Of a stretch of DNA of 64,000 nucleotides, positions 51,663 through 62,196 are shown one piece after another (positions within the stretch are counted from its first letter, which is position 1; each line of letters starts with the position of its first letter). The notes beneath the pieces were generated by a model, which was not told the DNA's origin, searched no databases, and was given only the letters and a program-made list of their open reading frames with translations. The position numbers were made by a program, and so were the translations under genes. Source of the stretch: Akkermansia muciniphila (GTDB lineage Bacteria; Verrucomicrobiota; Verrucomicrobiia; Verrucomicrobiales; DEV007). Location: the NCBI GenBank assembly GCA_945883495.1, contig CAMCXS010000011.1, forward strand, positions 1 to 64,000, in the 5' to 3' direction.

Positions 51663-52730
51663 ATGTCAATCGTAACCGATGACCTTCGCATCGAGCGCAT
51701 CGACCAACTCATTACTCCTGAGACGGTTATTCGCGAGCTTCATTTAGAAGATGAGGCCGCTGGATTTGTGCTTGAGTCCCGTCGTCGCGTAGAGGCGGTC
51801 TTGAAGGGCGAGTCCGACCGGCTTCTGGTGGTCGTGGGGCCCTGTTCGATTCACGATCCCGCCGCTGCTCTCGAATACGCGCGCCTTCTTAAGGCATACG
51901 CCCCCACTGTGGCGGACGATTTGGAAATCGTGATGCGCGTCTACTTCGAGAAACCGCGGACGACCGTGGGCTGGAAGGGGCTGATCAACGATCCCGGCCT
52001 CGACAACACCTACGACATCAATCGCGGCTTGCGCACCGCGCGCCATTTGCTGGTGGACGTCGCCAATCTCGGCGTCCCGGCGGGAACCGAATTTCTCGAT
52101 ACCATCAGCCCGCAATACGTCGCGGACCTCATCTCTTGGGGGGCGATCGGCGCACGCACCACGGAGAGCCAGGTGCACCGTGAGCTCGCTTCCGGCTTGT
52201 CCATGCCGGTCGGCTTCAAGAACGGCACGGGCGGGAGCATCCGCATCGCGGTGGACGCCATTGAAGCGGCTCGTTGCCCGCACACGTTTCTCTCCGTGAA
52301 GAAGAATGGCATGACGGCGATCGTCCGAACCAAGGGGAACGACACCTGCCACGTGATTCTGCGCGGTTCTTCCGCGGGGCCGAATTACGATGCCGACAGC
52401 GTAGCCGGCGTTGTTACGATGCTGGAGAAAGCCGGATTGCCGCCCTACCTGATGGTGGATTGCAGTCACGGGAACAGCCAGAAAGACCCGCAGAAGCAAC
52501 TCGCGGTGGCCAAGAATCTCGGGGACCAAATTGCATCTGGATCCCGCCATGTCGTCGCCGTGATGGTCGAGAGCCACCTAAAGGCGGGTAATCAACCGAT
52601 TTTGGATCCGAACGATCTTCTCTACGGAGTCAGTGTGACGGATGCCTGTATCGATTGGGCGGCCACCACCGAGATGCTCGACGGCTTGGCCGCCTGTGTC
52701 CGGGAGCGGCGCGCTACGGTCAAGGCCTGA
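51663..52730 (+). CDS. aroG: 3-deoxy-7-phosphoheptulonate (DAHP) synthase, AroG class
   Basis: A 355-residue enzyme that condenses phosphoenolpyruvate and erythrose 4-phosphate in the first step of aromatic amino-acid synthesis. Type Ia features: VGPCSIHDPAAALEYARLL, the catalytic block MRVYFEKPRTTVGWKGLIND, WGAIGARTTESQVHRELASG, MPVGFKNGTGGSIRIAVDAI and VMVESHLKAGNQ. The start MSIVTDDLRIERIDQL is chosen because it aligns with the E. coli AroG N-terminus; an ATG at 51630 is also possible. The allosteric specificity (Phe, Tyr or Trp) cannot be read. The gene is monocistronic, with 4 bp between its stop and the convergent hypothetical gene. Confidence 0.93.
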   Translation: MSIVTDDLRIERIDQLITPETVIRELHLEDEAAGFVLESRRRVEAVLKGESDRLLVVVGPCSIHDPAAALEYARLLKAYAPTVADDLEIVMRVYFEKPRTTVGWKGLINDPGLDNTYDINRGLRTARHLLVDVANLGVPAGTEFLDTISPQYVADLISWGAIGARTTESQVHRELASGLSMPVGFKNGTGGSIRIAVDAIEAARCPHTFLSVKKNGMTAIVRTKGNDTCHVILRGSSAGPNYDADSVAGVVTMLEKAGLPPYLMVDCSHGNSQKDPQKQLAVAKNLGDQIASGSRHVVAVMVESHLKAGNQPILDPNDLLYGVSVTDACIDWAATTEMLDGLAACVRERRATVKA

Positions 52731-52734
52731 TCCG

Positions 52735-53304
52735 TCACTTCGCGACGGTCCGCCAGAGGACGAGCCGTTGCAGCCCGTCACCGCGATCCGCCGGGGCGAA
52801 CACGAGGGTTTCCCGTTCACCGACATTGACGGTCGCTTCCCGGGCGGACGATTTCCCCGGTACGATGGCGGGAACGGGCGTGGTTGGGGCGCTCAAGGTG
52901 CAGTCCGGCATGGGGCGTTCGGGGTTGTCGATCGAGACCAATTGGAAATGGACGGTACCGTCCGCGAGGGTCCCGGTCCCGTGGAAGCCGCAGCCGATCT
53001 TGGGAAGTTCAATGGAGAACTCTTCGGATTCGCTGAGCCCGAGGACCAAGTGAGTGGAGGCGTTGTCGTGGCCGCCGATGGATTGCAGCCAGGTATCCGC
53101 ATCGAGGGAGGATACTTCGAACTTGCCGGGGAGGGGCAGGGAGCTGGCGAAGTCCGCGGAAAGACCGGACGGGACTTCCACCATCCAGACTTCCACCTCA
53201 AAGGCCGGGGCAGGTGGGGGAGTGGCGGAGAGAGTCCCCAGGCTGGCGATCAGGGCGCTCAGTGCCAGTTGCGGACGCAAATGCTGAAGGCGAGGGACGT
53301 TCAT
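52735..53304 (-). CDS. Secreted protein of unknown function
   Basis: A 189-residue protein with a signal peptide (PQLALSALIASLGTLSATPP). I recognise no family. The mature part is strand-rich (EVEVWMVEVPSGLSADFASS; CGFHGTGTLADGTVHFQLVS; TVNVGERETLVFAPADRG). It resembles the style of short secretin- or pilus-operon companion proteins with FEVEVWMVEV-like strands, but nothing confirms that. It is single and convergent with the DAHP synthase gene; about 130 bp separate it from the divergent beta-helix gene. The coding case rests on the signal peptide and length. Confidence 0.6.
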   Translation of the reverse strand: MNVPRLQHLRPQLALSALIASLGTLSATPPPAPAFEVEVWMVEVPSGLSADFASSLPLPGKFEVSSLDADTWLQSIGGHDNASTHLVLGLSESEEFSIELPKIGCGFHGTGTLADGTVHFQLVSIDNPERPMPDCTLSAPTTPVPAIVPGKSSAREATVNVGERETLVFAPADRGDGLQRLVLWRTVAK

Positions 53305-53435
53305 GTGTCAGTGAGACGCCGGGGCGGAGCGAAACCGCGAAAAAAATCGTGTTGTGTCATGAATAATTTCTTTCAGACAGATTGAGATTGCCAAGCCGGT
53401 TGGCCTTTTCAGGTTGTCCGGATCCAAATCCTCTT

Positions 53436-56102
53436 ATGCTCCGTCCCCTCTGTTTCCTCTTCGCCTTGCTTGGATTGGCCTCGGCCGCAGACATCGAATT
53501 GTCCCCGGCAGGCCCGATTCAAACCCCCTTGGCTGCCCGGGATGCCGCACGGAAGGCGCCGAAGCCGGCCCGCATTGTGGTCCAAGACGGCGTGTACGAG
53601 CTGAGCGAGGCGCTGCAACTTGGTCCAGAAGACTCGCAAGTCACGTGGGTGGCGGCAGAGGGGGCCCGGCCGGTCTTCAGTGGGGGACGGGAAATCAAAG
53701 GATGGACCAAGGCCAATGGCGGGTTGTGGAAGGCCTCGCTAGCGGACAAAACCTGGCGGTTCGAGCAGCTTTGGGTCAACGGCCGCCGCGCCGTTCTCGC
53801 GCGAACTCCCAACAAGGGTTTCTTTCACATCACCGACTCGTTGTGGCCCAATGTGTTCCCGGGACTGGAAAAGGACGTGAACTTTCAGGCGTTTGCCCTC
53901 GCTCCGGAGCATTACTCAATTCTCAGGGCGATCCCGGCTACGGAACGGGATCAAGTGCTCGTCACCGTGACGCATGCTTGGGCGGTCGGCCAATGCCGAA
54001 TCGCCGCACTCGACGACGCCACCCACGGCGTGCGCATAAAAGGCCGGGCGGCCTATCCCTTTGTCGAGTTTGAGCCGGACCAGCGTTATTGGATGGAAAA
54101 CTTCCGCGCCGCCCTGGACGCGCCGGGCGAGTGGTATCTGGATCGGGCAACGGCGGAAGTCTTTTACCATCCGCTTCCTGGCGAGGAACTGGACAAGGTG
54201 CAGGTGATTGCTCCCTTCGCGGAGAAACTGCTGACAGCGGCCAAAGTGAAGGACGTGAGCTTCCGCGGGATCTCCTTTCAGCATGGGAATTATCTGTATC
54301 CGGAAAGCGGCGTCCATGACCGGCAGGCGGCGGTGGTGACCGATGGCGCGATCGAGTTCGAGGACGCCAGTGGCATTCGTCTGGAGAATTGCGAAGTGGC
54401 TCGGGTCGGCCGGCACGCTGTGTTTTTTAAGAATGGCTGCTTCGATTCCGCGGTGAGCCATTGTCACCTCCACGATCTCGGGGGCGGAGGCGTGCGGATC
54501 GGGGAATCCAACCGGCCGGACGAAGCGCGTGTCAATCACCACATCGTCGTCGACGATTGCATCATTCATCATGGCGGCAGGCTTCATCCCAGCGCTTGCG
54601 GGGTGTTCCTGACCCACACGCAGTATTGTTCCGTAACGCATTGTGATATCGCCGATCTCTATTACACCGGGATCAGCGCCGGGTGGAATTGGGGATATGG
54701 CGAAAGCTTGTCCCGCGAGACGCTTGTGGAAAACAACCACATCCACCACCTCGGCTGGGCGTATCTCAGCGACATGGGCGGATACTACGGCCTGGGCACC
54801 TCTCCCGGCACCGTGATCCGCGGCAATCACGTTCATCACGTGGTGAGCCATCGCTACGGCGGCTGGGGGCTCTACAATGACGAAGGCAGCGCCGATACCT
54901 TGATGGAGAACAATCTCGTGCACGACACCTGGAACTCCGGATTCCATCAGCACTACGGGTATGCCAACGCGGTGCGCAATAACATCTTTGCTTTTGGGAA
55001 AACCGCGCAAATTCAACGCAGCCGGAATGAGACTCGTCTCTCCTTTAAATTCGAACGGAACATTGTCGTCTGGGATCCAAGTGCACCGCTTCTGGATGGA
55101 GGCGAGTGGAACTGGAAGCTCAACGCTCCGCCAGGACGTGGAGAGCCCAAGGATACGACAATCTTTCGCAACAATCTGTACTGGCCCACGGATGGGGAGG
55201 TTCCTTCCCTACTCACCAAGAGCCATTACTCGTGGGACGAGTGGAGGGCCATGGGGCGCGATGGCGGCACGATGATCGCCGACCCGCAGTTCGAGAATTT
55301 GGGAGCGCGCGATTTCCGTCTAAAGCCGGGTAGCCCGGCGGCGAAGATTGGATTCAAGCCATGGGATCTCTCCGTCGCCGGGGTGCGAAAGACGGACCAG
55401 CAATGGCAGGCTCTCGCCGCCGAGGGAAATGTGTATCCGAATTGGGAGAACGACGCGAGGCCGTGGCCCGCACCGCCATACCGGGTGGAGGAATTGACGT
55501 TTGAATCGACTCCCGTTGGAGTGATTGGGATCCGGAATGCCAAGTGTGTCTCGCCGAGAGAGGAACTGGTCACGGGACAGGGGTTCGCGGTTTCGGAAGA
55601 ATTCTCGTCGCCGATTCCACTAGGGAAGCTTCCGAAAGGCAAACGCAGTTTGAAGGCTCAGGATCTGCCGGATCTCGTGCATACCTACGACCCGGTTCTA
55701 GATATCTTCCCGAATTGGACGGCGGGCAGCTTTGCCGTGCAGTTCGACATCATGGGGCAGCCCGGTGCGGACTGGTTCTTTGAGATGCGTGAGAAGGGCG
55801 GAGAATTTGCCGCCGGGCCATATGTGCGTTGGCTCAACGGCAAACTGGTCGCGAACAACACCTCAAGTGTTCCCTTGGCGGAAATCAAGCCAGGGGAATG
55901 GGTGCGAATCGCCATTGCGGCCTCCACTGGTGCTGGGAAATATAGCGTGACGGTGACGCGAGAGGACGGAACAACCAAGGAGTATCCGGACGTCCCCTGC
56001 AAGCCGACGTGGACTTCCGCCAGTTACCTGCTCTTCAGTTCTCTAGGAGTGACGAAAACGGCGTATTACATCGACAATGTATCCTTGGTTTCGATGGAAT
56101 AG
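53436..56102 (+). CDS. Secreted right-handed parallel beta-helix protein
   Basis: An 888-residue protein with a signal peptide (MLRPLCFLFALLGLASA). Residues about 30-640 form a parallel beta-helix: early strands ARIVVQDGVYELSEALQLGP, then regularly spaced turns such as VSFRGISFQHGNYL, SHCHLHDLGGGGVRIGE, VENNHIHHLGWAYLSDMGGY and ENNLVHDTWNSGFHQHYGYA, typical of GH141-like and pectate-lyase-like enzymes. Residues about 690-888 form a C-terminal sandwich resembling a carbohydrate-binding or laminin-like domain (DWFFEMREKGGEFAAGPYVR). I infer a glycoside hydrolase or polysaccharide lyase acting outside the cytoplasm; specificity is unknown. The gene stands alone with about 150 bp of empty sequence downstream. 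Confidence 0.78.
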   Translation: MLRPLCFLFALLGLASAADIELSPAGPIQTPLAARDAARKAPKPARIVVQDGVYELSEALQLGPEDSQVTWVAAEGARPVFSGGREIKGWTKANGGLWKASLADKTWRFEQLWVNGRRAVLARTPNKGFFHITDSLWPNVFPGLEKDVNFQAFALAPEHYSILRAIPATERDQVLVTVTHAWAVGQCRIAALDDATHGVRIKGRAAYPFVEFEPDQRYWMENFRAALDAPGEWYLDRATAEVFYHPLPGEELDKVQVIAPFAEKLLTAAKVKDVSFRGISFQHGNYLYPESGVHDRQAAVVTDGAIEFEDASGIRLENCEVARVGRHAVFFKNGCFDSAVSHCHLHDLGGGGVRIGESNRPDEARVNHHIVVDDCIIHHGGRLHPSACGVFLTHTQYCSVTHCDIADLYYTGISAGWNWGYGESLSRETLVENNHIHHLGWAYLSDMGGYYGLGTSPGTVIRGNHVHHVVSHRYGGWGLYNDEGSADTLMENNLVHDTWNSGFHQHYGYANAVRNNIFAFGKTAQIQRSRNETRLSFKFERNIVVWDPSAPLLDGGEWNWKLNAPPGRGEPKDTTIFRNNLYWPTDGEVPSLLTKSHYSWDEWRAMGRDGGTMIADPQFENLGARDFRLKPGSPAAKIGFKPWDLSVAGVRKTDQQWQALAAEGNVYPNWENDARPWPAPPYRVEELTFESTPVGVIGIRNAKCVSPREELVTGQGFAVSEEFSSPIPLGKLPKGKRSLKAQDLPDLVHTYDPVLDIFPNWTAGSFAVQFDIMGQPGADWFFEMREKGGEFAAGPYVRWLNGKLVANNTSSVPLAEIKPGEWVRIAIAASTGAGKYSVTVTREDGTTKEYPDVPCKPTWTSASYLLFSSLGVTKTAYYIDNVSLVSME

Positions 56103-56252
56103 CACGTGCGGCGATCTGCGACTGATGAATCCGTCGTTGTATTGAGGGCGGCATGCTTCGCAGATTCAAGGGACGTGCGCCGGAGGCTTGCCGCTCTCCT
56201 GATAGACGCCGTAATCCGTGTTGATGGTGCACAGGTCTTGCGAGGCTCCATA

Positions 56253-56339
56253 TTACCTCACGTCGCAGCCCTTGCGGCAGAGGTCCAACGCGGCGGTGAG
56301 GCCAGCCGGCCCCGCTCCGATGACGGCGACTCGCTTCAT
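56253..56339 (-). pseudogene. N-terminal fragment of a Rossmann-fold FAD/NAD(P) oxidoreductase
   Basis: Starting at an ATG (56339) that overlaps the GT87 stop by 4 bp, the frame gives MKRVAVIGAGPAGLTAALDL then CRKGCDVR and stops at TAA (56253-56255). This is the dinucleotide-binding N-terminus of an amine-oxidase- or GlfT-type flavoprotein (G-A-G-P-A-G-L-T-A-A-x-x-L). After the stop the frame reads YGASQ, as expected in place of V-Y-E-A-S-D, so the stop is a nonsense mutation. The homology fades within a few codons further on. The rest of the gene is missing; 56103-56252 contains nothing else recognisable. Confidence 0.7.
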
Positions 56340-57606
56340 TTCAAGCGGCTCGCCGCAGCTTGGGGCCAAAGCGCGAGCAGAGTCAATCCGGTGAGGAGCA
56401 GCGTGGGCAGGTGGATCATCCAGAGGGCGGACGGTTCCCGTAAAGCCAGGATGTATCCGAAGAGCAGCGGAAATCCCAGGAGGTTTTGTGCGGCGCCCTG
56501 GCGTTCGCTCTTCAGAAGAAGCCAAGCCATCACGTTCAGAATGAGAACGTCGTTGTAGGGATTGCGGTAAGCGGGAAGGAAGAAGTCGATGAGAAAGCTC
56601 CAGGCGGCGATCCCGGTCAGCCACGTTCCATCCTCAGCAGGTTTGGTGGCACGCACCCAAAAACCGAGGGAGATTGCAAGCGCGGCGAGGAGGAGAGGCG
56701 CGGGGACGGGGGCGATCCCGCAGGCGCGGAGAAGGCGGAAGAGAGAAGAGTCGGCGTATTGCGGCACCGCATAATGGGAAAGTTGATCCAGCTTGAGCCC
56801 TTCGATCACGGCGGGGTAGGCGATGGCGCCGGGAGCGGGGTTGTCGTTGTGCCGGTAGAGGTGGGACCACTCACCCATTGCTTGGGCGTATTGACTCCAG
56901 GTGCCGCCGTTGAGGAGAAACGGGAGAATCACGGCGGCGGCCAGCGCGAACGCGGCACTTTGGCGTTGTTCCGGGCGGCGGAACCAGAGGAACGGCGCGA
57001 TGAGTAGGAAGAGAGGAGGACGGAGCGCGATGAGCAGACCAGCGAGCGCGCCGGGGAGCGCCGCTTTGGCTTGATTGCGCACGTGGCTTCGGGTGATCCA
57101 AACGGAGAGAAGCAGGGCCAGGATGATGTAGTATTGCCCTCGATCGATGTGGTGCTTCCAGGCCAGCGTGTAACTGAACCCTGTGAGCAGCGCGGTCCAG
57201 AGCAGGCGTTGCCAACCCTGGGGGAATTGGGCGAGCCAAACCCACCAGATGCCCAGCAGACAGGCCCATTCGAGGAGCAACCAGGCGCGTTGCGCCGCCG
57301 GGTAGGGAAGGGCGGCCACCGGACTGGTGAGCAGCAGCATGGCCGGAGTCACCGTGGTTTTGGTCACGGGGTGGGCGCGATTGGCATAAACGTCGCACCA
57401 GCCGGCCGGAGCGCCCGGAAGCCATTTGTAGTGGTAGGCATCCTCGCCGGCGAGGAGGAGGCGGGCGCCGGTGACACGATTGCGGAAATCGATGGAGCCG
57501 GTCTGGCTCACCATTTTCCAATCGTTCCAAAAACTGAAGAGAGCCAGAGCCGCGAGGACGATCCACGCAGCCTGGCTCTTGAAGTTGGGACGGGCTGAAG
57601 TTCCGC

Positions 57607-57610
<4 letters not shown>
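56336..57610 (-). CDS. Membrane glycosyltransferase, GT87/DUF2029 type
   Basis: A 424-residue integral membrane protein with about 10-12 hydrophobic helices. GTG at 57610 is the start: its GTGA overlaps the superoxide dismutase stop, and the frame extension beyond it is antisense to that gene. The pattern VTGARLLLAGEDAYHYKWLP, followed by TPAMLLLTSPVAALPYPAAQ and LALLLSVWITRSHVRNQAKA plus LLIALRPPLFLLIAPFLWFR, matches DUF2029 (GT-C fold) polyprenyl-phosphate mannosyl/glycosyltransferases. It would transfer sugars to a glycan on the periplasmic side of the inner membrane. It is the middle gene of an overlapping three-gene run, sodB-like, GT87 and the oxidoreductase remnant. Confidence 0.8.
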
Positions 57611-58332
<722 letters not shown>

Positions 58333-58441
58333 AGAACAGCGATAGCGCGCCCGGAAGTGGTTTTCAATCGGGAAAGGGCAGAGGAAGGGGATTCGCGGGT
58401 GCACTTGACGTGAGGGCAGAGGGGGGCACTTTGAGTGCAGT

Positions 58442-59452
58442 GTGACAACGGCTTCCTTCCCAGTCAGTTTTTACGACACAAAAACCTATGACCGGAGGGC
58501 GTTCTTGGATGCGTCGTCCAGCATGGGGATCGAGTGGCGGTTTCACGAATTCCGCCTCAGCAACGAAACGGCAGCTTCGGCGAAAGGCGCGACGGCCGTT
58601 TGTGTCTTCGTCAACGATCAAGTCGATGCGGCGTGCCTGCGAACGTTGGCGAGCCAGGGGGTGCGCTTGATCGCGTTGCGCTGTTCCGGGTTCAACAACG
58701 TCGACCTCCGCGCCGCGCATGAAGTGGGAATCGCGGTGGTGCGCGTGCCGGCTTATTCGCCCTACGCGGTGGCGGAGCACGCGGTGGCGCTGCTGTTGAC
58801 CTTGAACCGGCAGATCCACCGGGCTTACAACCGGGTGCGCGATCTGAATTTTTCCCTCAGTGGGCTCGTGGGCTTCGATGTCCGCGGCAAGACGGTCGGG
58901 ATCGTGGGTACCGGGAAAATTGGCCAGGTGACGGCGGAGCTGTTTCGCGGGTTTGGGGTCAAGCTTCTCGGGCAGGATCCCTATCCAAAACGGGACTGGG
59001 CCTCTGAAGTGGGGCTCGAATACATGGAGCTGGATGACCTGCTGGAACGAAGCGACATTGTCAGCCTGCATCTGCCGCTCACGCCGGAATCCCGCTATTT
59101 GATCAACGAGCGAACCTTGGCCCGAATGAAACCGGGCGCTTATCTCATCAACACGAGCCGGGGCAAGCTGATCGAAACCACGGCGCTGATCGCGGCACTC
59201 AAGGCGGGGCGGCTCGGGGGCGTGGCACTGGATGTCTACGAGGAAGAGGAAGGCATTTTCTTTGAGGATCACTCCGGCAAACCGCTCCAGGACGATGAAC
59301 TGTCCCGGCTCCTGACGTTTCCAAATGTCTTGATCACCGCGCACCAAGCCTTCCTGACGCGTGAGGCTTTGGCCCAGATCGCTTCCAGCACGATTCAGAA
59401 TCTTGTGCGATTGCAGAAAGGCGAACCGTGGCTGGAGGGAACCGAGCTATGA
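58442..59452 (+). CDS. ldhA: D-lactate dehydrogenase (2-hydroxyacid dehydrogenase family)
   Basis: A 336-residue NAD-dependent enzyme starting at GTG (58442; MTTASFPVSFYDTKTYDRRA). It aligns along its length with E. coli LdhA: ALRCSGFNNVDL, VRVPAYSPYAVAEHAVALLL, the nucleotide-binding motif GKTVGIVGTGKIGQVTAELF, INTSRGKLIETTALIAALKA and the catalytic histidine in LITAHQAFLTREAL. It reduces pyruvate to D-lactate in fermentation. The catalytic Arg and Glu lie in the conserved NTSRG and DVYEEE segments. Its TGA overlaps the start of the P-type ATPase gene by 4 bp, so the two are translationally coupled, an unusual pairing. Confidence 0.94.
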   Translation: MTTASFPVSFYDTKTYDRRAFLDASSSMGIEWRFHEFRLSNETAASAKGATAVCVFVNDQVDAACLRTLASQGVRLIALRCSGFNNVDLRAAHEVGIAVVRVPAYSPYAVAEHAVALLLTLNRQIHRAYNRVRDLNFSLSGLVGFDVRGKTVGIVGTGKIGQVTAELFRGFGVKLLGQDPYPKRDWASEVGLEYMELDDLLERSDIVSLHLPLTPESRYLINERTLARMKPGAYLINTSRGKLIETTALIAALKAGRLGGVALDVYEEEEGIFFEDHSGKPLQDDELSRLLTFPNVLITAHQAFLTREALAQIASSTIQNLVRLQKGEPWLEGTEL

Positions 59453-62196
59453 GTGCCGTTTCCCCCACCGTGGCGGAAGAACAAGCAGCGGAGACCGACG
59501 CGGCCCACGAACTGGCGGCGTGCGATGCGTTGCGGTTGACGAACTCGACCCTGGAACACGGCTTGAGTAGTGAGGAGGCGGCGAATCGCTTGCAACGCTA
59601 CGGTGAAAACCGGATCGAAGTCCGCTCAGGGACGCCGGCTTGGATCCGCTTGCTGCGTCAATTTACCGCACCGCTCGTGCTCGTGCTGATCGTCGCCGCG
59701 GTGGTGACCGGCTTTCTCAAGGAGTGGGTCGATGCCGTGGTCATCCTTGTGGTGGTGGTGGTGAACGCTTTCGTCGGATTTTTCCAGGAATCCAAAGCCG
59801 AGAACGCGTTGGAAGCCCTCATGAAGATGGTGGTCGGCGAGGCGTTGGTCCGGCGTGACAGCCGCAAACTGAAGGTGCCGAGCACGGCGCTCGTGCCGGG
59901 TGACATCGTCCTTCTGGCGGGCGGAGACCGGGTGCCGGCGGACATCCGGCTTCTCGAAACCAAGGGGCTTCAGGTGGATGAATCCTCGCTCACCGGAGAA
60001 TCCGTCCCGGTTCACAAGCAGCCGGACCCGTTACAAGCGGACACCGTTTTGGCCGACCGGGTGAACATGGCCTATGCCGGCTCCCTGGTGACGGCGGGGA
60101 CGGGCACGGGCGTCGTTTGGGCGACGGGGGATCGCACGGAGACGGGACGCTTGGCCTTTTTGATCGCGGAAGCGGTCGATCTGACGACGCCGTTGACGCG
60201 GAAAATCGCCCGGTTCAGCGGGGTCCTCTTGTGGGTGATTCTAGGTTTGGCCGCAGTTCTGTTTGCTTACGGGGTGTTCGTCCGGCAGGGCAGTCCGGTG
60301 CAGATGCTCATGGCGAGCGTTGCGTTGGCGGTGGGCGTGATTCCCGAAGGTCTTCCGGCGGCGATCACGATTGTCCTGGCGATCGGCGTTTCCCGGATGG
60401 CGCGTCGCCGGGCGATCATTCGCAAGCTTCCGGCCGTGGAGACACTGGGCTGCACGACGGTGATCTGTTCTGACAAAACGGGCACGCTGACCCAAAACAT
60501 GATGACCGTCCGGGTGATTTACGCCGGGGGCGAGACCTTCCGGGTCACGGGCGGCGGTTACGAACCTCGTGGCGTGGTGCAAGATGCGGCGGGCAGCGAA
60601 CTTGGCGCCCTCTCACAGGCGACCGCGCTGCGGGAGTGCCTTCGGGCCGGGATGCTCTGCAACGATTCCGCGCTGATCGAGGATGACGAAGGACGTTGGA
60701 GCATCGCGGGCGATCCAACCGAGGGGGCGATGATTGTTTCCGCCGAAAAGGCGGGCCTGCGCCACGCCGAGATCCACGCGGAGGCTCCCCGGATCGACAT
60801 GATACCGTTCGACTCCGGCTACATGTTCCGGGCGACGCTGCACGATCATGAGGCGGGGCGATCCATTTACAAAGTGGGGGCGTTGGAGCGGTTGCTGGAG
60901 CGTTGCAGTCACATGCTGGATCCTCAGGGGAATCTCGTTGCGCTCGACGCGGAGGCGATCCGGGAGGTGGCGAATCAGTTCGCTGCGGAAGGATTACGGG
61001 TGATCGCCTGTGCCCGCCGGGATGGGAGCGATGTCACGGAGGATTTGGGGCATCATCACGTCAGCAGTGGCCTGGTGTTTTTGGGGATGCAGGGGATGAT
61101 TGATCCTCCGCGCGAGGAGGCCGTGGCGGCGGTGGCCAAGTGCCAAGCGGCCGGCATTCGCGTGAAAATGATCACCGGGGATCACGCGGTGACGGCGGGT
61201 GCGATTGCCCGTCAGATCGGGTTGGTCGGCGCGGAGTCGGCCCCAGTGATCACTGGACGCGAGCTGGACTCCATTGAGGATGAGGATTTGCCAGCTCTCG
61301 CTGACCGAACGGCGGTATTTGCCCGAGTTGCTCCAGAACAGAAGTTGCGGCTCGTGCGCGCTTTGCAGAGTTTGGGGCACATCGTCGCCATGACGGGTGA
61401 TGGCGTGAACGACGGGCCCGCCTTGAAACAAGCGGACATCGGAATCGCGATGGGGATCAGCGGGACCGACGTGGCCAAGGGCGCGGCCAGCATGGTGCTG
61501 ACGGATGATAACTTCGCCACGATCGCCGCCGCCGTGGAGGAGGGGCGAGGCGTTTTCGACAACTTGACGAAGTTCCTCGTCTGGACGCTGCCGGTGAGTG
61601 TTGGCTTTGCCTTGATTCTGCTCACCAGCGTGGTCTTTGGACTGACCTTGCCGACGCTGCCGGTTCACCTGCTATGGGTGAATCTGACGACGGCGATTCT
61701 TCTGGGCTTGATGCTCGTCTTCGAGCCTCCGGAAGCGGATCTTATGACGCGTCCTCCGCGGGATCAAAAACAGCCGATCTTTGACTTTCCGCTCTTCATG
61801 CGGACGGGATTCGTCTCCATGATCATGCTGGCTGGTGCGTACTCGGTGTTCTTCTTGGAGCTTGGCGGGCAAGGCGAGGATCGGATCGCCGAGGCGCGGA
61901 CGGCGGTGGTCAACACGGTGGTGGCGGTGGCTTCGGCTTACCTCATGAATTGCCGTTCCCTGCGCCGGAGCATTCTCACCATCGGCTTGTTCACGAATCC
62001 GCAAGTGCTGATGGGGATCGGGATCACGATCTTGTTTCAGCTGGCCTTCACCTATGCTCCCTTCATGAACCGTTTCCTCCACACCGCGCCGCTAGCGGGA
62101 GGGGTGTGGTTGCGGATCTGCGGAATTGCGGTCATCGCGTTTGTGCTGGTGGAGCTGGAGAAGAAGGTCAGGTCCCTGGTGAAGCGACGGGCATAG
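59449..62196 (+). CDS. P-type cation-transporting ATPase, type II (Ca2+/Na+ group)
   Basis: A 915-residue pump. The start MSAVSPTVAEEQAAETDAAH is set by the ATGA overlap with ldhA. Motifs in order: actuator VDESSLTGESVPVHK, TM4 ion-site VIPEGLPAAITIVLAIGVSR, phosphorylation site CSDKTGTLTQN (catalytic Asp), nucleotide-binding region with IYKVGALERLLERC, hinge MTGDGVNDGPALKQADIGIA, and the six-helix C-terminal cation ATPase domain. PEGLPA with the N-terminal cation-ATPase domain (LSSEEAANRLQRYGENRI) places it in the SERCA/PMR1-like P2 group. The exact ion (Ca2+, Na+ or Mn2+) cannot be deduced. Its last 29 bp overlap the convergent hypothetical gene. Confidence 0.94.
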   Translation: MSAVSPTVAEEQAAETDAAHELAACDALRLTNSTLEHGLSSEEAANRLQRYGENRIEVRSGTPAWIRLLRQFTAPLVLVLIVAAVVTGFLKEWVDAVVILVVVVVNAFVGFFQESKAENALEALMKMVVGEALVRRDSRKLKVPSTALVPGDIVLLAGGDRVPADIRLLETKGLQVDESSLTGESVPVHKQPDPLQADTVLADRVNMAYAGSLVTAGTGTGVVWATGDRTETGRLAFLIAEAVDLTTPLTRKIARFSGVLLWVILGLAAVLFAYGVFVRQGSPVQMLMASVALAVGVIPEGLPAAITIVLAIGVSRMARRRAIIRKLPAVETLGCTTVICSDKTGTLTQNMMTVRVIYAGGETFRVTGGGYEPRGVVQDAAGSELGALSQATALRECLRAGMLCNDSALIEDDEGRWSIAGDPTEGAMIVSAEKAGLRHAEIHAEAPRIDMIPFDSGYMFRATLHDHEAGRSIYKVGALERLLERCSHMLDPQGNLVALDAEAIREVANQFAAEGLRVIACARRDGSDVTEDLGHHHVSSGLVFLGMQGMIDPPREEAVAAVAKCQAAGIRVKMITGDHAVTAGAIARQIGLVGAESAPVITGRELDSIEDEDLPALADRTAVFARVAPEQKLRLVRALQSLGHIVAMTGDGVNDGPALKQADIGIAMGISGTDVAKGAASMVLTDDNFATIAAAVEEGRGVFDNLTKFLVWTLPVSVGFALILLTSVVFGLTLPTLPVHLLWVNLTTAILLGLMLVFEPPEADLMTRPPRDQKQPIFDFPLFMRTGFVSMIMLAGAYSVFFLELGGQGEDRIAEARTAVVNTVVAVASAYLMNCRSLRRSILTIGLFTNPQVLMGIGITILFQLAFTYAPFMNRFLHTAPLAGGVWLRICGIAVIAFVLVELEKKVRSLVKRRA

